This document shows positions 19,802 through 29,607 of a stretch of 30,118 bases of DNA, piece after piece. The notes under the pieces are model-generated. The model saw nothing but the letters and a program-made list of their open reading frames with translations. It was not told the origin of the DNA and did not search any database. The stretch is from positions 1-30,118 of IMG/VR virus record IMGVR_UViG_3300030329_001717; one strand, 5' to 3'. The position numbers and the translations under genes are program-made. Within the stretch, counting starts at the first letter, position 1. Every line of letters starts with the position of its first letter. Source of the stretch: a virus.

Positions 19802-22125
19802 TGCCTTTGGTTTCATCGTCATTGCCAAACATGACAAATGGGGTAAGCCAGCAGCCAGCCCCTATACGGTTGCCTACCTCATGCAAGGAAATGATAAATG
19901 CGTTTCCCAGCGTTATCACAGGGCTACAGAAGCGCATAGGAACGTCTTACATAGCAACTCTGGCTACAGGCATGACTGTGCCAGATGATGCAGCTATCCA
20001 CCTTGTCGAACGGGATTCCACAGAACAGTACATTATTGTATGTGTTAATGGTGATCTTGAGGTGTACGATCTTGCGGGGAACAAAAAGACAGTCTCTTTT
20101 CCTGATGGTAAGACATATCTCTCAACTTCCACACCTAATAATGATCTCAGGTTTCTATCGGTAGCCGATCAGACATGGGTACTGAACAAGTCTGTCACTA
20201 CAGCGGCTGCTAATACGACTGAAAGCAGAACAAATCCTCAGACCCAGGCGACCATATACATATTCCAAGCTGTCGCTAATAAGACATATGCTGTCTATAT
20301 AAACAATACCCTAAGAGCCTCTCATACTACCCAAACTAATACTTCTGCATCTACAGCATTGGAGGGGACTGATGAGATTGCCACTCAATTAAAGAACGCT
20401 CTTGTTACCGCTGGATACACAGCAACGACTGAGAATTCCGCTGTATGCATCAGTGGGCTGTCTACCTCAGACACTGTGGAAGTCACTGAGGGATACGGTG
20501 GACGTTCTATGCGAGTCTTTAAGGATGAAATTCAAAAGTTTTCAGACTTGCCGCCCCAGGACGTTGACGGGCGTTTAGTAAAAGTAAAAGGGGATGTTGA
20601 AGAAAGTGGGGACGATTATTGGGTCACTTACGGCAATAACGTATGGACTGAAACTGTCGGTTATAATGCTGGTCGTCAGTTTACTGATACAACAATGCCA
20701 CATACTTTGGTCAGGAATGCCAACGGAACGTTCACGTTCAGTAAGGATGTCTGGAAAGCTAGAATCGCTGGTGATGACAATACCAATTCAGACCCAAGTT
20801 TTATTGGAAACAAATTAAACGATTTATTCTTACATCAGGGGCGGATGGGGTTCCTGTCAGGCGAGAATATAATTCTTTCAGAAAGTTCTGAGTTTGAGAA
20901 TTATTATAGGACAACTACAGTACAGCTATTAGACACTGAGCGCATTGATGTTGCGTCTACGACAAACAGAATTTCTACGCTGTACCATGCAATCCCATAC
21001 AATAAGACACTACTGTTGTTTTCTGACAGAGTCCAGTTTGAAGTAGATGACGCTGAAGGCACACTGTCCCCTGCAACGATATCACTTGATGTTGTTACCA
21101 GCTTTGATGCTGCTGTAAATGCATCTCCTACAGCAGTTGGACCTAATATATTCTTTCCTGTAGATGGTACGTCCCATGCGAATATCCGAGAGCTTTTCGT
21201 AACTTCAGAAACTGACAATAAAGACAGTACTGAGATAACAGTACAGATTCCTAGGTATATCCCTGCGAACATTGTCAAGATGGCGTCTTCTACCACAGAA
21301 GATATCATGGCGGTGCTTAGTTCTGGAGACAGGAACTCATTATATATTTATAAATGGTATTTCTCTGGTAATGAAAAGATACAGAGTTCTTGGGGAAAAT
21401 GGACGTTCCCCACTGGATACCAAATACTTACAATGGAGTTCTTACAAGAAAGCCTGTACATAGTTTACAAGTCAAATGGTGGGCTTCATATCGATAAAAT
21501 CATAATTGATGAAGGCGAGGGAGTCGATGGGACGCCTAACGATATACTCCTAGACAGAAAAGTCTCTAATAGTAACTGCACAATATCCCATAACTCCACA
21601 ACTGGTGTATCAACAGTAACCGTGCCTTACACTGAGGCTGCTACAAAGCAGCTTGTGTTATCTGATGGCAGCATACCAACAATTTCATCTCAAACATCCA
21701 CTCAGATACTAGTAGAACAGGACTTGTCATCTGCTACGTTTGAGGTAGGAGTCCCTTATACATTTGAATACCATTTCTCTACCCAGTATCTGAGGGAAGG
21801 CGAAAAGGGCGCACAGGTTGCTATACAGGATGGACGCCTAGAGCTACGATATTTTTCTTTGCTATTTATGAACTCAGCAAATTTTACAGTAGAAGTTTCT
21901 CCTGTAAACAAAGGCTCTAATGTCTACAGGTTTACAGGACGAGTATTAGGGTCTAACTCAAACACTTTGGATTCCACAGGATACGACACTGGTGAATTTA
22001 GGTTTCCGGTGTTCAGTAAAAATGATCAGGTCAATATTGTAATCAAAAATGACTCTCCATTCACTAGCTCGTTCAGTTCCACTGAATGGGAAGCCTTCTA
22101 TTACCCAAAAACCAAACGAGTATAG
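19801..22125 (+). CDS. Tail tubular protein B, nozzle (T7 gp12-like)
   Basis: Forms the hexameric nozzle and carries the fibres with gp11. The 774-residue product (T7 gp12: 794) begins with the family motif SLPNMTNGVSQQP, then INAFPSVITGLQKR. It is beta-rich throughout, with an FLHQGRMGFLSGENIILSES segment (about 342-361) typical of the family and a C-terminal TGRVLGSNSNTLDSTGYDTGEFRFPV. ATG 19801 is chosen over an in-frame TTG at 19795 because of the TAATG overlap with gp11 and because it begins at the conserved N-terminus. Confidence 0.96.
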   Translation: MPLVSSSLPNMTNGVSQQPAPIRLPTSCKEMINAFPSVITGLQKRIGTSYIATLATGMTVPDDAAIHLVERDSTEQYIIVCVNGDLEVYDLAGNKKTVSFPDGKTYLSTSTPNNDLRFLSVADQTWVLNKSVTTAAANTTESRTNPQTQATIYIFQAVANKTYAVYINNTLRASHTTQTNTSASTALEGTDEIATQLKNALVTAGYTATTENSAVCISGLSTSDTVEVTEGYGGRSMRVFKDEIQKFSDLPPQDVDGRLVKVKGDVEESGDDYWVTYGNNVWTETVGYNAGRQFTDTTMPHTLVRNANGTFTFSKDVWKARIAGDDNTNSDPSFIGNKLNDLFLHQGRMGFLSGENIILSESSEFENYYRTTTVQLLDTERIDVASTTNRISTLYHAIPYNKTLLLFSDRVQFEVDDAEGTLSPATISLDVVTSFDAAVNASPTAVGPNIFFPVDGTSHANIRELFVTSETDNKDSTEITVQIPRYIPANIVKMASSTTEDIMAVLSSGDRNSLYIYKWYFSGNEKIQSSWGKWTFPTGYQILTMEFLQESLYIVYKSNGGLHIDKIIIDEGEGVDGTPNDILLDRKVSNSNCTISHNSTTGVSTVTVPYTEAATKQLVLSDGSIPTISSQTSTQILVEQDLSSATFEVGVPYTFEYHFSTQYLREGEKGAQVAIQDGRLELRYFSLLFMNSANFTVEVSPVNKGSNVYRFTGRVLGSNSNTLDSTGYDTGEFRFPVFSKNDQVNIVIKNDSPFTSSFSSTEWEAFYYPKTKRV

Positions 22126-22576
22126 CGTAGTAAATTGTAATCTGGAACATATCAAGTATGTAGCTGATAACATACGACAGGCAGATAAGGAAGAGTTGTA
22201 TTCTGCCAGTGGCAAGTTTCCACTTCACGCTTTATTACATGGGTATGTTTGTTCTGACAAAATAAAAGCAGGATGTGTCAACGACATTCCTGTATGCATT
22301 TTTGGAACTGTGCCAGTACTAGAACACACAGCATTAGTTTGGATGGCGGGAACTGACGAAATTGAGAGAGTATCCATAAGGTTCCTGAGAGAAAGCAGGA
22401 AATATGCTGATGAAATGCAGGATAAATATGACCTTCTTTGGAACTATGTAGATGCAAGGAACACTGTTCATCACAGATGGCTACGCTGGCTAGGGTTTAA
22501 ATTAATACGAAAGATCAAACATGGTGTGCATGACTCTGACTTTTACGAATTTGCAAGGATAAAAGAGCATGTGTGA
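22049..22576 (+). CDS. Internal virion protein A (T7 gp13-like, DUF2833); start uncertain
   Basis: Small protein related to T7 gp13, with a GNAT-acetyltransferase-like fold pattern: an N-terminal AD..RQADKEELY segment, then an LHALLHGYVCSD helix, a VCIFGTVPV strand, an HTALVWMAG strand and an FLRESRKYADEM helix. The first recognisable family residues fall near position 24 of the longest frame, right where the nozzle gene ends (22125). The only upstream start codon is the ATG at 22049, which overlaps the nozzle gene by 77 bases and has no clear ribosome binding site. No ATG, GTG or TTG lies at the natural junction. Either the long overlap is used or translation starts at a non-standard codon. 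Confidence 0.82.
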   Translation: MTLHSLARSVPLNGKPSITQKPNEYSVVNCNLEHIKYVADNIRQADKEELYSASGKFPLHALLHGYVCSDKIKAGCVNDIPVCIFGTVPVLEHTALVWMAGTDEIERVSIRFLRESRKYADEMQDKYDLLWNYVDARNTVHHRWLRWLGFKLIRKIKHGVHDSDFYEFARIKEHV

Positions 22577-23144
22577 GCCAACAACAGCAATAGCCATAGC
22601 ATCCGCAGCAGCAGGACTTGTACAGGCACAAATTGCTGCAAACGAACAGAATGCAGAGATTGCTTATAAAAACTCCATTCGACAGCAGAATAGAGCCAGG
22701 GCGCACCAAACTGCAAACGAACAGATAGCGCAGACACAAGCTGTACTACAACAAGAAGTACAAGATGAGCTAGATGCTGGATTTGAATCTGCGCTAATAG
22801 GTAGGCAAAAGGAGTCTGAAGTGCTTAACGCTGCTGCTGGCGCTGGCGTTGCCGGTGTTAGCGTATGGGAGGTAACTGATGACATTAACGCTGCCACAAC
22901 TAGACAGCTTTTAAACACTGCTGGAAGCGTTGATACATTACAGACGCAGGCAAGATGGGACTTAGCAGCAATTGAAGATCAGAGGTTTGCTAATATTCAA
23001 TCAAATCGTGATGAAATGAAGGTAGCTGGTGTTGGTGCAGGAGACTTCGCTGCCGCTGCTGCCAAAGTGGGAGGAAGCGTTGCCAAAACAGGGGAAAAGA
23101 AAGGATGGTGGGGACAGCCTACCGTCAGATATAAGGGACGCTAA
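22569..23144 (+). CDS. Internal virion protein B (T7 gp14-like)
   Basis: Ejection protein expected to enter the host envelope first and form part of the DNA channel. The 191-residue product (T7 gp14: 196) starts with Met-Cys and an Ala-rich hydrophobic segment (AIAIASAAAGLV, residues 7-18), then a long helical coiled region rich in Gln, Ala and Asn, and ends in a basic GWWGQP...RYKGR tail. An Ala/Gly-rich hydrophobic patch lies at 87-97. AAGGA stands upstream, and the ATG overlaps the previous gene by 8 bases. Confidence 0.9.
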   Translation: MCEPTTAIAIASAAAGLVQAQIAANEQNAEIAYKNSIRQQNRARAHQTANEQIAQTQAVLQQEVQDELDAGFESALIGRQKESEVLNAAAGAGVAGVSVWEVTDDINAATTRQLLNTAGSVDTLQTQARWDLAAIEDQRFANIQSNRDEMKVAGVGAGDFAAAAAKVGGSVAKTGEKKGWWGQPTVRYKGR

Positions 23145-25723
23145 TGTCTAGAGCTAAGATTGATCCGATATCCGTTGGGCGTGGCAGAAGCGCACAGCTT
23201 CAAGCTGTAGCTAGGTTTAACCCTATAAGAAGTTTACCATCCTTAAACCTTCAAGGTGCTGAAAGAGCAAAGGCATTACAAAAAGCATTAAATTTAGCTT
23301 CGTTAGAGTGGGACGAATATCAGAAAGTAGTGGATGCTAGACAGGAAAATATTGATAAACGAAATGCGGAAGCACAGTATTTTGCAGACCAACTATCTAT
23401 AGCCAACGCAAAAGACACATTCGATGTAGATGACAGCGGAGAGGCAGTAGAAAATTTTCAGACTGTCGAAGAAGCCCATTTAAAAGCTGCCGAAAAATTC
23501 AATGCCCAGAGCTATGTATGGAAAGCAACTTACTCTGATTTACAAGGGCAGAACGCAGCTACCAACGCTATTACAGAACTGAATGCCCAGTTAATGGCTG
23601 CTACCGCTAGTAACGATTTGGAAGCCCTTGAAGCATTTAGAGATGTTTACAAGAATACCCGTAATAAGATGTTTGAGGACGCACAAGGAGATACTTTTTA
23701 TATTGGGGGGCTAAACTCACAGTGGAGACAGGCTGATAATAATATACCAACACAATTGGCGAAATCTATACAAAACGTTAGGAAAGCCAAGCTAAATGAT
23801 CAGGTAGCTACAAACGCAGGTTCGATCTTTGATGCTGCTAATGACCCTTCCAAAACACGCTCAGTAAACGCGCACGAAAAAGTAGCAGCCGTAAATGCTA
23901 AAACCCAAACCTTACAATCAATGGGGCTTGGTACTGGAATAGAGGCTAGGGAAAATCTTGTATCCTACACAATAAAGGCAGCAGAGTCTGAAGAAGATAT
24001 GGCAATAGGAGGGTCGTACATTGAAGCTCTTATTGCCGCACATAATCAAGGAACCCTGGCAAGGGCAGACGGGCAACCTTTAAAACTTACAGATGAACAA
24101 TTAGTCCAACTTCAAGATGCTCAAGATGGCCTGACAGACGCACACTGGAAAGAGATTGAGCGAAACCAAAAAATCAAGAATCAAGCAACTTCAGATTTAA
24201 ACATCGCAATCGAAAACGTGGTGTTTGAATATGTCTCGGAACACGGTGCGATAAAACCTGGAAAAATCAAGGAAATTGCAGAGAAATTGCAAAACTCAGA
24301 AAGATTTAAAGGAACCGGGGCAACTGTAAATTATGGCAATATACGAGCAACCGCAAATAAAATTCACGCCGATATATCAACAGCAACGTATAATGCTAGA
24401 TTCCCAACCCCAGAAGCACGGGGGCAACATTGGGCAAAGGTGTTAGTAGACGCGGATAATGCAGTTCAAAACAATAACAAAGCAAAGACACCACTATCCG
24501 CATCAAACCTTACCCAAATATTGGGCAAAAAGCATGATCTAGATGCCACTCAAATTGCAAATCTGTACACACATATTAGGAGATTAGAAACAACAAAAGA
24601 GTCTTGGTTTACAGCCGTGCGCGAAGTTAAGGGAGAAAAAGGCGCACTTGCTTTCTTTGGTACAAATCCGGCAGGAATGCCGAATAAAGACTCAAAGGTA
24701 TTTAGTGCAAAATATAACAATTTTATAGCACAATTTGTTATGAATGACGCAAAATTGGCTGATGGTACAGTACTGAATTTTAAAAACCCTAAATCAGCTA
24801 TTATACTAGACAAATTTGCCACTGGTCATGCATTGGAAGCAATGTTGGTAAGTGGTGCATTAGATAAAATATTAAAAGGGCCTCCCGATCCTAACGATAA
24901 GGTCGCATGGAGACGTTGGTCAGACACTGGCTTCCAAAATGTTGCTTCACCCCAACAACTATGGGAATTCATTGTAGCTAACTACCATGTAAGTCCTGAA
25001 TCAATTCCCGATGGTTTAAAAAAGATTATTGAACCCCATCTACAAAAGACAGTTTCTGGATCAGGTTCTGGATCAGGTTCTGGATCAGGTTCTGGATCAG
25101 GTTCTGGATCAGGTTCTGGACAGCCTTTACCAGTTATAGACCCAAGCCAAGTAGGAAATTTAAATGCGGCGTTGAACAACACTCCTCCACCTCCTCAACC
25201 GCCAACTGTCGATCCTGCTGCATCGTCTGTCGTATCAACATTTAATGACCCTAGCGATCTTTCGTTTGTTCCTGGCGCATCTGCTGTACCAGTGTCTCCT
25301 GATCATACGTTAGCAGGTGTTGAAAGAGGCAGGGTGTTACGAGATGCAGTAGCCAACATGGGCGGTCCTGCTAGAAAAGCCCCAGAGGCAATGGACGTTG
25401 CCAAGCTAGATGCAGCGATATCTAATTTAGACCCCTCTGCCAATAGGAGGGGACTTGATAAATTACGCATAGTTGAAGATGTACCAGATAAAGATGGATA
25501 CTTAGTCAGGCAACTCTTGCCAGAACTACAGGACTCTGTGTCTGGCTTTATTGAGGAACTCTTAGTCAAAAATGTAATTCCACAAGATGTATCTCTTAAT
25601 GACATTAAAAATATAATTATGAAATATTTTGGACTGTCTGACAATGTTCCTTTGGATTGGCTGGACAATACAGCAGCCGATATCAAAGCATCTCTTGGCA
25701 CCACAGACAGATATGAAGAATAA
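23144..25723 (+). CDS. Internal virion protein C (T7 gp15-like)
   Basis: Ejection-core protein of 859 residues (T7 gp15: 747). The N-terminal about 630 residues are helical and repeat-like (SLEWDEYQKVVDARQENIDKR, then many LEALE/ETNAI-type helices), consistent with the gp15 core. At about residues 638-659 there is a Ser-Gly repeat, followed by a proline-rich stretch and then a distinct C-terminal domain of about 140 residues (FIEELLVKNVIPQDVS and following). The linker makes the C-terminus look like a separately acquired module. The ATG overlaps the gp14 stop, and the TAA overlaps the gp16 ATG (TAATG). Confidence 0.88.
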   Translation: MSRAKIDPISVGRGRSAQLQAVARFNPIRSLPSLNLQGAERAKALQKALNLASLEWDEYQKVVDARQENIDKRNAEAQYFADQLSIANAKDTFDVDDSGEAVENFQTVEEAHLKAAEKFNAQSYVWKATYSDLQGQNAATNAITELNAQLMAATASNDLEALEAFRDVYKNTRNKMFEDAQGDTFYIGGLNSQWRQADNNIPTQLAKSIQNVRKAKLNDQVATNAGSIFDAANDPSKTRSVNAHEKVAAVNAKTQTLQSMGLGTGIEARENLVSYTIKAAESEEDMAIGGSYIEALIAAHNQGTLARADGQPLKLTDEQLVQLQDAQDGLTDAHWKEIERNQKIKNQATSDLNIAIENVVFEYVSEHGAIKPGKIKEIAEKLQNSERFKGTGATVNYGNIRATANKIHADISTATYNARFPTPEARGQHWAKVLVDADNAVQNNNKAKTPLSASNLTQILGKKHDLDATQIANLYTHIRRLETTKESWFTAVREVKGEKGALAFFGTNPAGMPNKDSKVFSAKYNNFIAQFVMNDAKLADGTVLNFKNPKSAIILDKFATGHALEAMLVSGALDKILKGPPDPNDKVAWRRWSDTGFQNVASPQQLWEFIVANYHVSPESIPDGLKKIIEPHLQKTVSGSGSGSGSGSGSGSGSGSGSGQPLPVIDPSQVGNLNAALNNTPPPPQPPTVDPAASSVVSTFNDPSDLSFVPGASAVPVSPDHTLAGVERGRVLRDAVANMGGPARKAPEAMDVAKLDAAISNLDPSANRRGLDKLRIVEDVPDKDGYLVRQLLPELQDSVSGFIEELLVKNVIPQDVSLNDIKNIIMKYFGLSDNVPLDWLDNTAADIKASLGTTDRYEE
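25055..25120 (+). repeat. 12-bp tandem repeat encoding a Ser-Gly linker
   Basis: The unit TCTGGATCAGGT occurs 5.5 times without a mismatch (25055-25120) inside the gp15-like gene. It encodes alternating Ser-Gly. The perfect match at DNA level points to recent expansion by slippage, and length variation between related genomes is expected. Confidence 0.95.
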
Positions 25724-28700
25724 TGGAAGAACAGCAATTGTCGCAATGGGAAATACACCGACAAGGGCTTATAAATAATCCAGACATACTAGACAAGTTC
25801 AATGCTGTATATGGCGAAGGTGCTGGAGAAAAGGTTCTAGAGCAAAGCAAAGCACCCACAATAGAACCTGTGAGTGACAATAAAATAGAACCTGTGAGTG
25901 ACAATAAAGAAGACAAAGACGATTCAGAAATCTGGAATACCTGGGAAGTTATAAAGTCTCCCGTAGTTGGCGCTATGAAAGCTGTAGATGCCACAGGGGA
26001 TTATTTGACGAGATTTACTGGTGATATAAATATTCCTAGGGATGCCAAGGGTGACCTAGATTGGGCAAACTGGAAATACCATACTCCTTCAGAGATTACT
26101 AAACTACAGGACGAAGGCACATACAAAAATGTGTACGGGAACTTGCATGATAATCTTGGAGTTGCTGAAGCAAAGTCTGTAATCGGCAAAGGTGCTGAAG
26201 GAATATCCCAGTTTGCTGTTGGATTCTGGACAGGCGGAAAAATAATACAAGCCGCTAAAGTTACAGCAGCTACAATTAAGGGACAATTGGCACTCGGCGC
26301 GGTCAAGGGGTTTTCATCAGATTTCCTAGCATTCAAAGGTGATGAAGGTAACATCACCGAAATGTTAAATTCTATGGGAATAGACCCTTTAGTATATGAA
26401 CCGTTGCTAAAAGACCCTGATGATTCTGAAAATGAGAAGCGACTAAAGAATGCCCTAGAAGGAGTTGTCTTAGGAGGGGCTGTAGACGGTCTGTTCGCTA
26501 TTGTAAAAGGCTTTGCCAAGCTGAGAAAAGGCAAAACAGAAGAAGCTGCTGAACTATTAGAAGAGGGTTCTGAGACTGCTGGGGCGGCGATGAAAGGTGC
26601 CGTGGATGATGCAGAGTCTACTGGCAGAGGTTGGAAAACAGAAACAGATTCTACTGAACCAAGGATGACTGATGGTCAGTATGAAATGTTTGAAGAGACA
26701 GCAGAGGAAGCTGCTGAAAGGGCCAGGAGAGAAACTGAACTTGGAGCTAAATACGAAGAGGCTCTGGAGAGCGGCGAGAATACTCTATTCAAAATCACAA
26801 ATGACATTGTTGATGACCTCATACATGGCGCTGCACGGATTAAAGAGGATACAGCACAAGGAATAGAAGAGTCTGCTGCTGGAGATTTATTTGGAGTTTC
26901 CAGAGAAACCGTAGCTTCCCTTAATCCTAAAGACATATTTGGCAGAAATCTAAATGCTATCGATGAGCCAGAAAAGATAGCATTTGTAATTCGATCTTTA
27001 GCAGATAAGTTTAGAGAGGGAGAACTTCACGGGGCATTTGTTTCTGCCCGTGGGGGACTGAAGAAGTCTTGGGTGCAAGTGCAACAGCAGGCAAATGGCG
27101 CTTTTGTAGCCCTTCACCGGCAATATAAGGGAGAAGACGCTGCTGAGTTTCTAAAACAGTTTGCTGTAACCCCTGGATCAAAAGATTACCGTATTATGGA
27201 CGCGGAAGTCCTGGCACGGGCAATGCTATTAAACCGCGTAGCCCAGCAAGTAGATTACTTAGGCGATCTCGCTATTAGGGTTGCAGATAATGTAGCGGGA
27301 GCGGAAGAACTCGCTAGGCATGGATTTGCGAGTTTTCAAGAATTCGATAATGCTCTGAGGATGCAAATTGAAATATTTGCCAATATTGAAAATTTATTTC
27401 TAGGACAACAGGCTGCTGTGGGCAGGGCGCTGCGCATCATGGCGAAGGTTAATAAAGCTGGACGCGCCCCCACTCATTCAGAAATAGTAGAAATAGGTAC
27501 TTCTAGAAGTGCTCTTTTAGCGTACATAAAGAAAAGGAAAGCAGCACAAGCCAACGGAACTAAACTTCCTACAGCGAGCAATATTGGTAGTTTTTGGGAC
27601 CGTCTTAATAGCTTCAGAATTAACATGATGCTGTCTGGACCCAATACCCAGATTATCAACTTCAATAGCAACATTATACAGCAGCTAACCTTGATAAGCG
27701 AACAGATGTTAGGAGGGGCTGCTAGAAGTTATTCGGCAGAGGGTAGGCAAGAGTTTTTAAGGGGAGCGCATCAGCTTTATTACACGTTTGCCTATATGGG
27801 GGAAGCGTTAGAAATGGCTGGTAAAGCAGCTAAGTATGATCGTGCATTTCTAGATAGCATGGGTGGAAAAATAGAAATGGACGGGGAGACTATGAATGTA
27901 TTTGGAGGGGATAAATTACATTTTAAATCTAAAAAGGAAATTAGAAGAGAGGGGATTTCTTTAGGATATAAAGGTAGAGAATTAAAAAACTATATTTCTA
28001 CAGAATCTAAAAGAGGAAGAAACGTAAGAGGTGCTGCGAACCTCTTGGCTACTGTTCCGTCTAGATTGCTTCTTACTTCTGACGAGTTCTTCAAGCAGAC
28101 AGCGTTTAGAGCGAAAGTACATGCAGATTTATATGCTAAAGGGAAACAAAAGGGTCTTTCTGGGAATGACTTAAAAAATTACATCAAAGAAAACTTTAAA
28201 AAAGCTGTAGATGAAACAGGGTCAGCAGCTATAAATGGAACGGATGATGCCGCTGAAGCAGCACGGGCGGCGTTAGATTTCTCTAGGGAAGCTACCTTTA
28301 CTACAGAATTGGATGGCTTTTTTGCAAAAATACAAGCATTAGCAGTCCAATACCCTGCAATTAGATTTATTCTCCCCTTTGTTAAGACGCCAACGAACCT
28401 ATTACTAGCTACGTTCGACAGAATGCCGGTAGTAAATCTATTTCACGAAAAATATAGAGAACAATTTTTTAGTAAAGACCCGAATATCAGAGCCGCTGCG
28501 ATGGGAAAGATGCTGTCTGGGATTGCAGTCGGTTCTACTGCTGCTGTGTTAGCAAGTACTGGGACAATAACAGGCTCCGGTCCTAATAATCCAAAAACAA
28601 AAGCTGCATGGATGGCAACAGGATGGCGTCCTTATAGCGTCAGGGTCCAGCTAGAAAATGGCGATACAGCGTATATATCATACCAACGCTTTGAGCCATT

Positions 28701-29607
28701 TGGGAACTTTTTAGGAATTGCAGCGGATGTTTTTGAAACTGTTAATGAGGCCGAACTAGAAGGACTTAACCCAAATGAAGAGTCCTATCTTATCAGCGGA
28801 ATGCTTACAGCAGCAGTAGAAAACACTATTAACAAAACATATATGAGAGGGCTGTCTGATACTTTAACAGCTTTTGCTAAACCAGAGCCTTACACAAACG
28901 AGAGAACCGCTGCCGCTGCGCTTGCTAGTTTTCTACCTAATGTTATTTCCCAAACAAACGGGGATGAAGCGTTACGAGAAACTAGAGGGATGTTAGATCA
29001 GATTAAGTCTAGATTACAATCTGACCTTGGAACAGGAATACATGCTTCTCCTAAACGTAATGCAGTGGGGGAAGTAATTCTACGGCAAACCTCAAAATGG
29101 CATCCGTTTGATTGGTCTGTCCAAAATAAACAAGATGTCGTTTTGATGGAACTAGCAAACCAAGGGTATGTCTCTAATCGTCCACATGCCGCTAGTGACA
29201 ATAGACTTATGGGAACCTTTGAAGACTTCTCAAAGATAGAATACAAAGACGGCCAATCGATCCTAGACAGGTTTCTAGAATTATCAGGGACAATCACCCC
29301 ATCTCCTGGGGGACCAAATCTCAGGGAAGCTCTAGATTTACTAATTTCGGACCCAGCATACAATACCCTTCCTATTGGTTCGCGAGATAACCCAGACTCT
29401 CCTAGAAACCTAGCAATCGCAAGAGTTATTAAGCCTTATAGAGAAGCAGCAAAGTCAGCAATGCTTCAAGAGGGGCTAACTGCGCCAGAAGGAAGCGGAT
29501 TGCGTAAATTCTACGAAGAATTTAACAAGAAACGAATAAAAAAATACGAGGAATGGGGGCAATATACACCAAAGAATCTTCATCATATGCTTACGGGAAA
29601 ACAATAG
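25723..29607 (+). CDS. Internal virion protein D (T7 gp16-like)
   Basis: The largest virion protein, 1294 residues (T7 gp16: 1318), part of the ejection core that reaches through the host envelope. The N-terminal 60 residues contain a duplicated EPVSDNKI segment. Then comes a region with an FAVGFWTGGKIIQAAK segment (about 165-180) and DFLAFKGDEGN (about 200-212), known from ejection proteins of marine podoviruses. A charged coiled stretch follows (260-390), and the large C-terminal part has FIEQLTLI-type and FILPFVKTPTN hydrophobic segments (about 880-895). I see no lytic transglycosylase signature (ES..NP..S) near the N-terminus, unlike T7 gp16. The ATG overlaps the gp15 stop. Confidence 0.88.
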   Translation: MEEQQLSQWEIHRQGLINNPDILDKFNAVYGEGAGEKVLEQSKAPTIEPVSDNKIEPVSDNKEDKDDSEIWNTWEVIKSPVVGAMKAVDATGDYLTRFTGDINIPRDAKGDLDWANWKYHTPSEITKLQDEGTYKNVYGNLHDNLGVAEAKSVIGKGAEGISQFAVGFWTGGKIIQAAKVTAATIKGQLALGAVKGFSSDFLAFKGDEGNITEMLNSMGIDPLVYEPLLKDPDDSENEKRLKNALEGVVLGGAVDGLFAIVKGFAKLRKGKTEEAAELLEEGSETAGAAMKGAVDDAESTGRGWKTETDSTEPRMTDGQYEMFEETAEEAAERARRETELGAKYEEALESGENTLFKITNDIVDDLIHGAARIKEDTAQGIEESAAGDLFGVSRETVASLNPKDIFGRNLNAIDEPEKIAFVIRSLADKFREGELHGAFVSARGGLKKSWVQVQQQANGAFVALHRQYKGEDAAEFLKQFAVTPGSKDYRIMDAEVLARAMLLNRVAQQVDYLGDLAIRVADNVAGAEELARHGFASFQEFDNALRMQIEIFANIENLFLGQQAAVGRALRIMAKVNKAGRAPTHSEIVEIGTSRSALLAYIKKRKAAQANGTKLPTASNIGSFWDRLNSFRINMMLSGPNTQIINFNSNIIQQLTLISEQMLGGAARSYSAEGRQEFLRGAHQLYYTFAYMGEALEMAGKAAKYDRAFLDSMGGKIEMDGETMNVFGGDKLHFKSKKEIRREGISLGYKGRELKNYISTESKRGRNVRGAANLLATVPSRLLLTSDEFFKQTAFRAKVHADLYAKGKQKGLSGNDLKNYIKENFKKAVDETGSAAINGTDDAAEAARAALDFSREATFTTELDGFFAKIQALAVQYPAIRFILPFVKTPTNLLLATFDRMPVVNLFHEKYREQFFSKDPNIRAAAMGKMLSGIAVGSTAAVLASTGTITGSGPNNPKTKAAWMATGWRPYSVRVQLENGDTAYISYQRFEPFGNFLGIAADVFETVNEAELEGLNPNEESYLISGMLTAAVENTINKTYMRGLSDTLTAFAKPEPYTNERTAAAALASFLPNVISQTNGDEALRETRGMLDQIKSRLQSDLGTGIHASPKRNAVGEVILRQTSKWHPFDWSVQNKQDVVLMELANQGYVSNRPHAASDNRLMGTFEDFSKIEYKDGQSILDRFLELSGTITPSPGGPNLREALDLLISDPAYNTLPIGSRDNPDSPRNLAIARVIKPYREAAKSAMLQEGLTAPEGSGLRKFYEEFNKKRIKKYEEWGQYTPKNLHHMLTGKQ
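25861..25908 (+). repeat. 24-bp tandem duplication in the gp16-like gene
   Basis: Two identical, adjacent 24-base units (25861-25884 and 25885-25908) encode IEPVSDNK twice in a charged, probably disordered N-terminal linker. The identity at DNA level suggests a recent duplication. Confidence 0.95.

Noticed and set aside
22515-22739. Minus-strand cysteine-rich ORFs
   Set aside because: They are complements of the Ala/Gln-rich gp14-like gene. Repetitive GC-biased codons keep the reverse frames open, and there is no ribosome binding site.
25055-25120. CRISPR-like array
   Set aside because: The units are 12 bases, directly adjacent and in frame, with no spacers.
24982-25182. Minus-strand ORF with a Pro-Glu-Pro-Asp repeat
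   Set aside because: It is the reverse reading of the Ser-Gly tandem repeat in the gp15-like gene.
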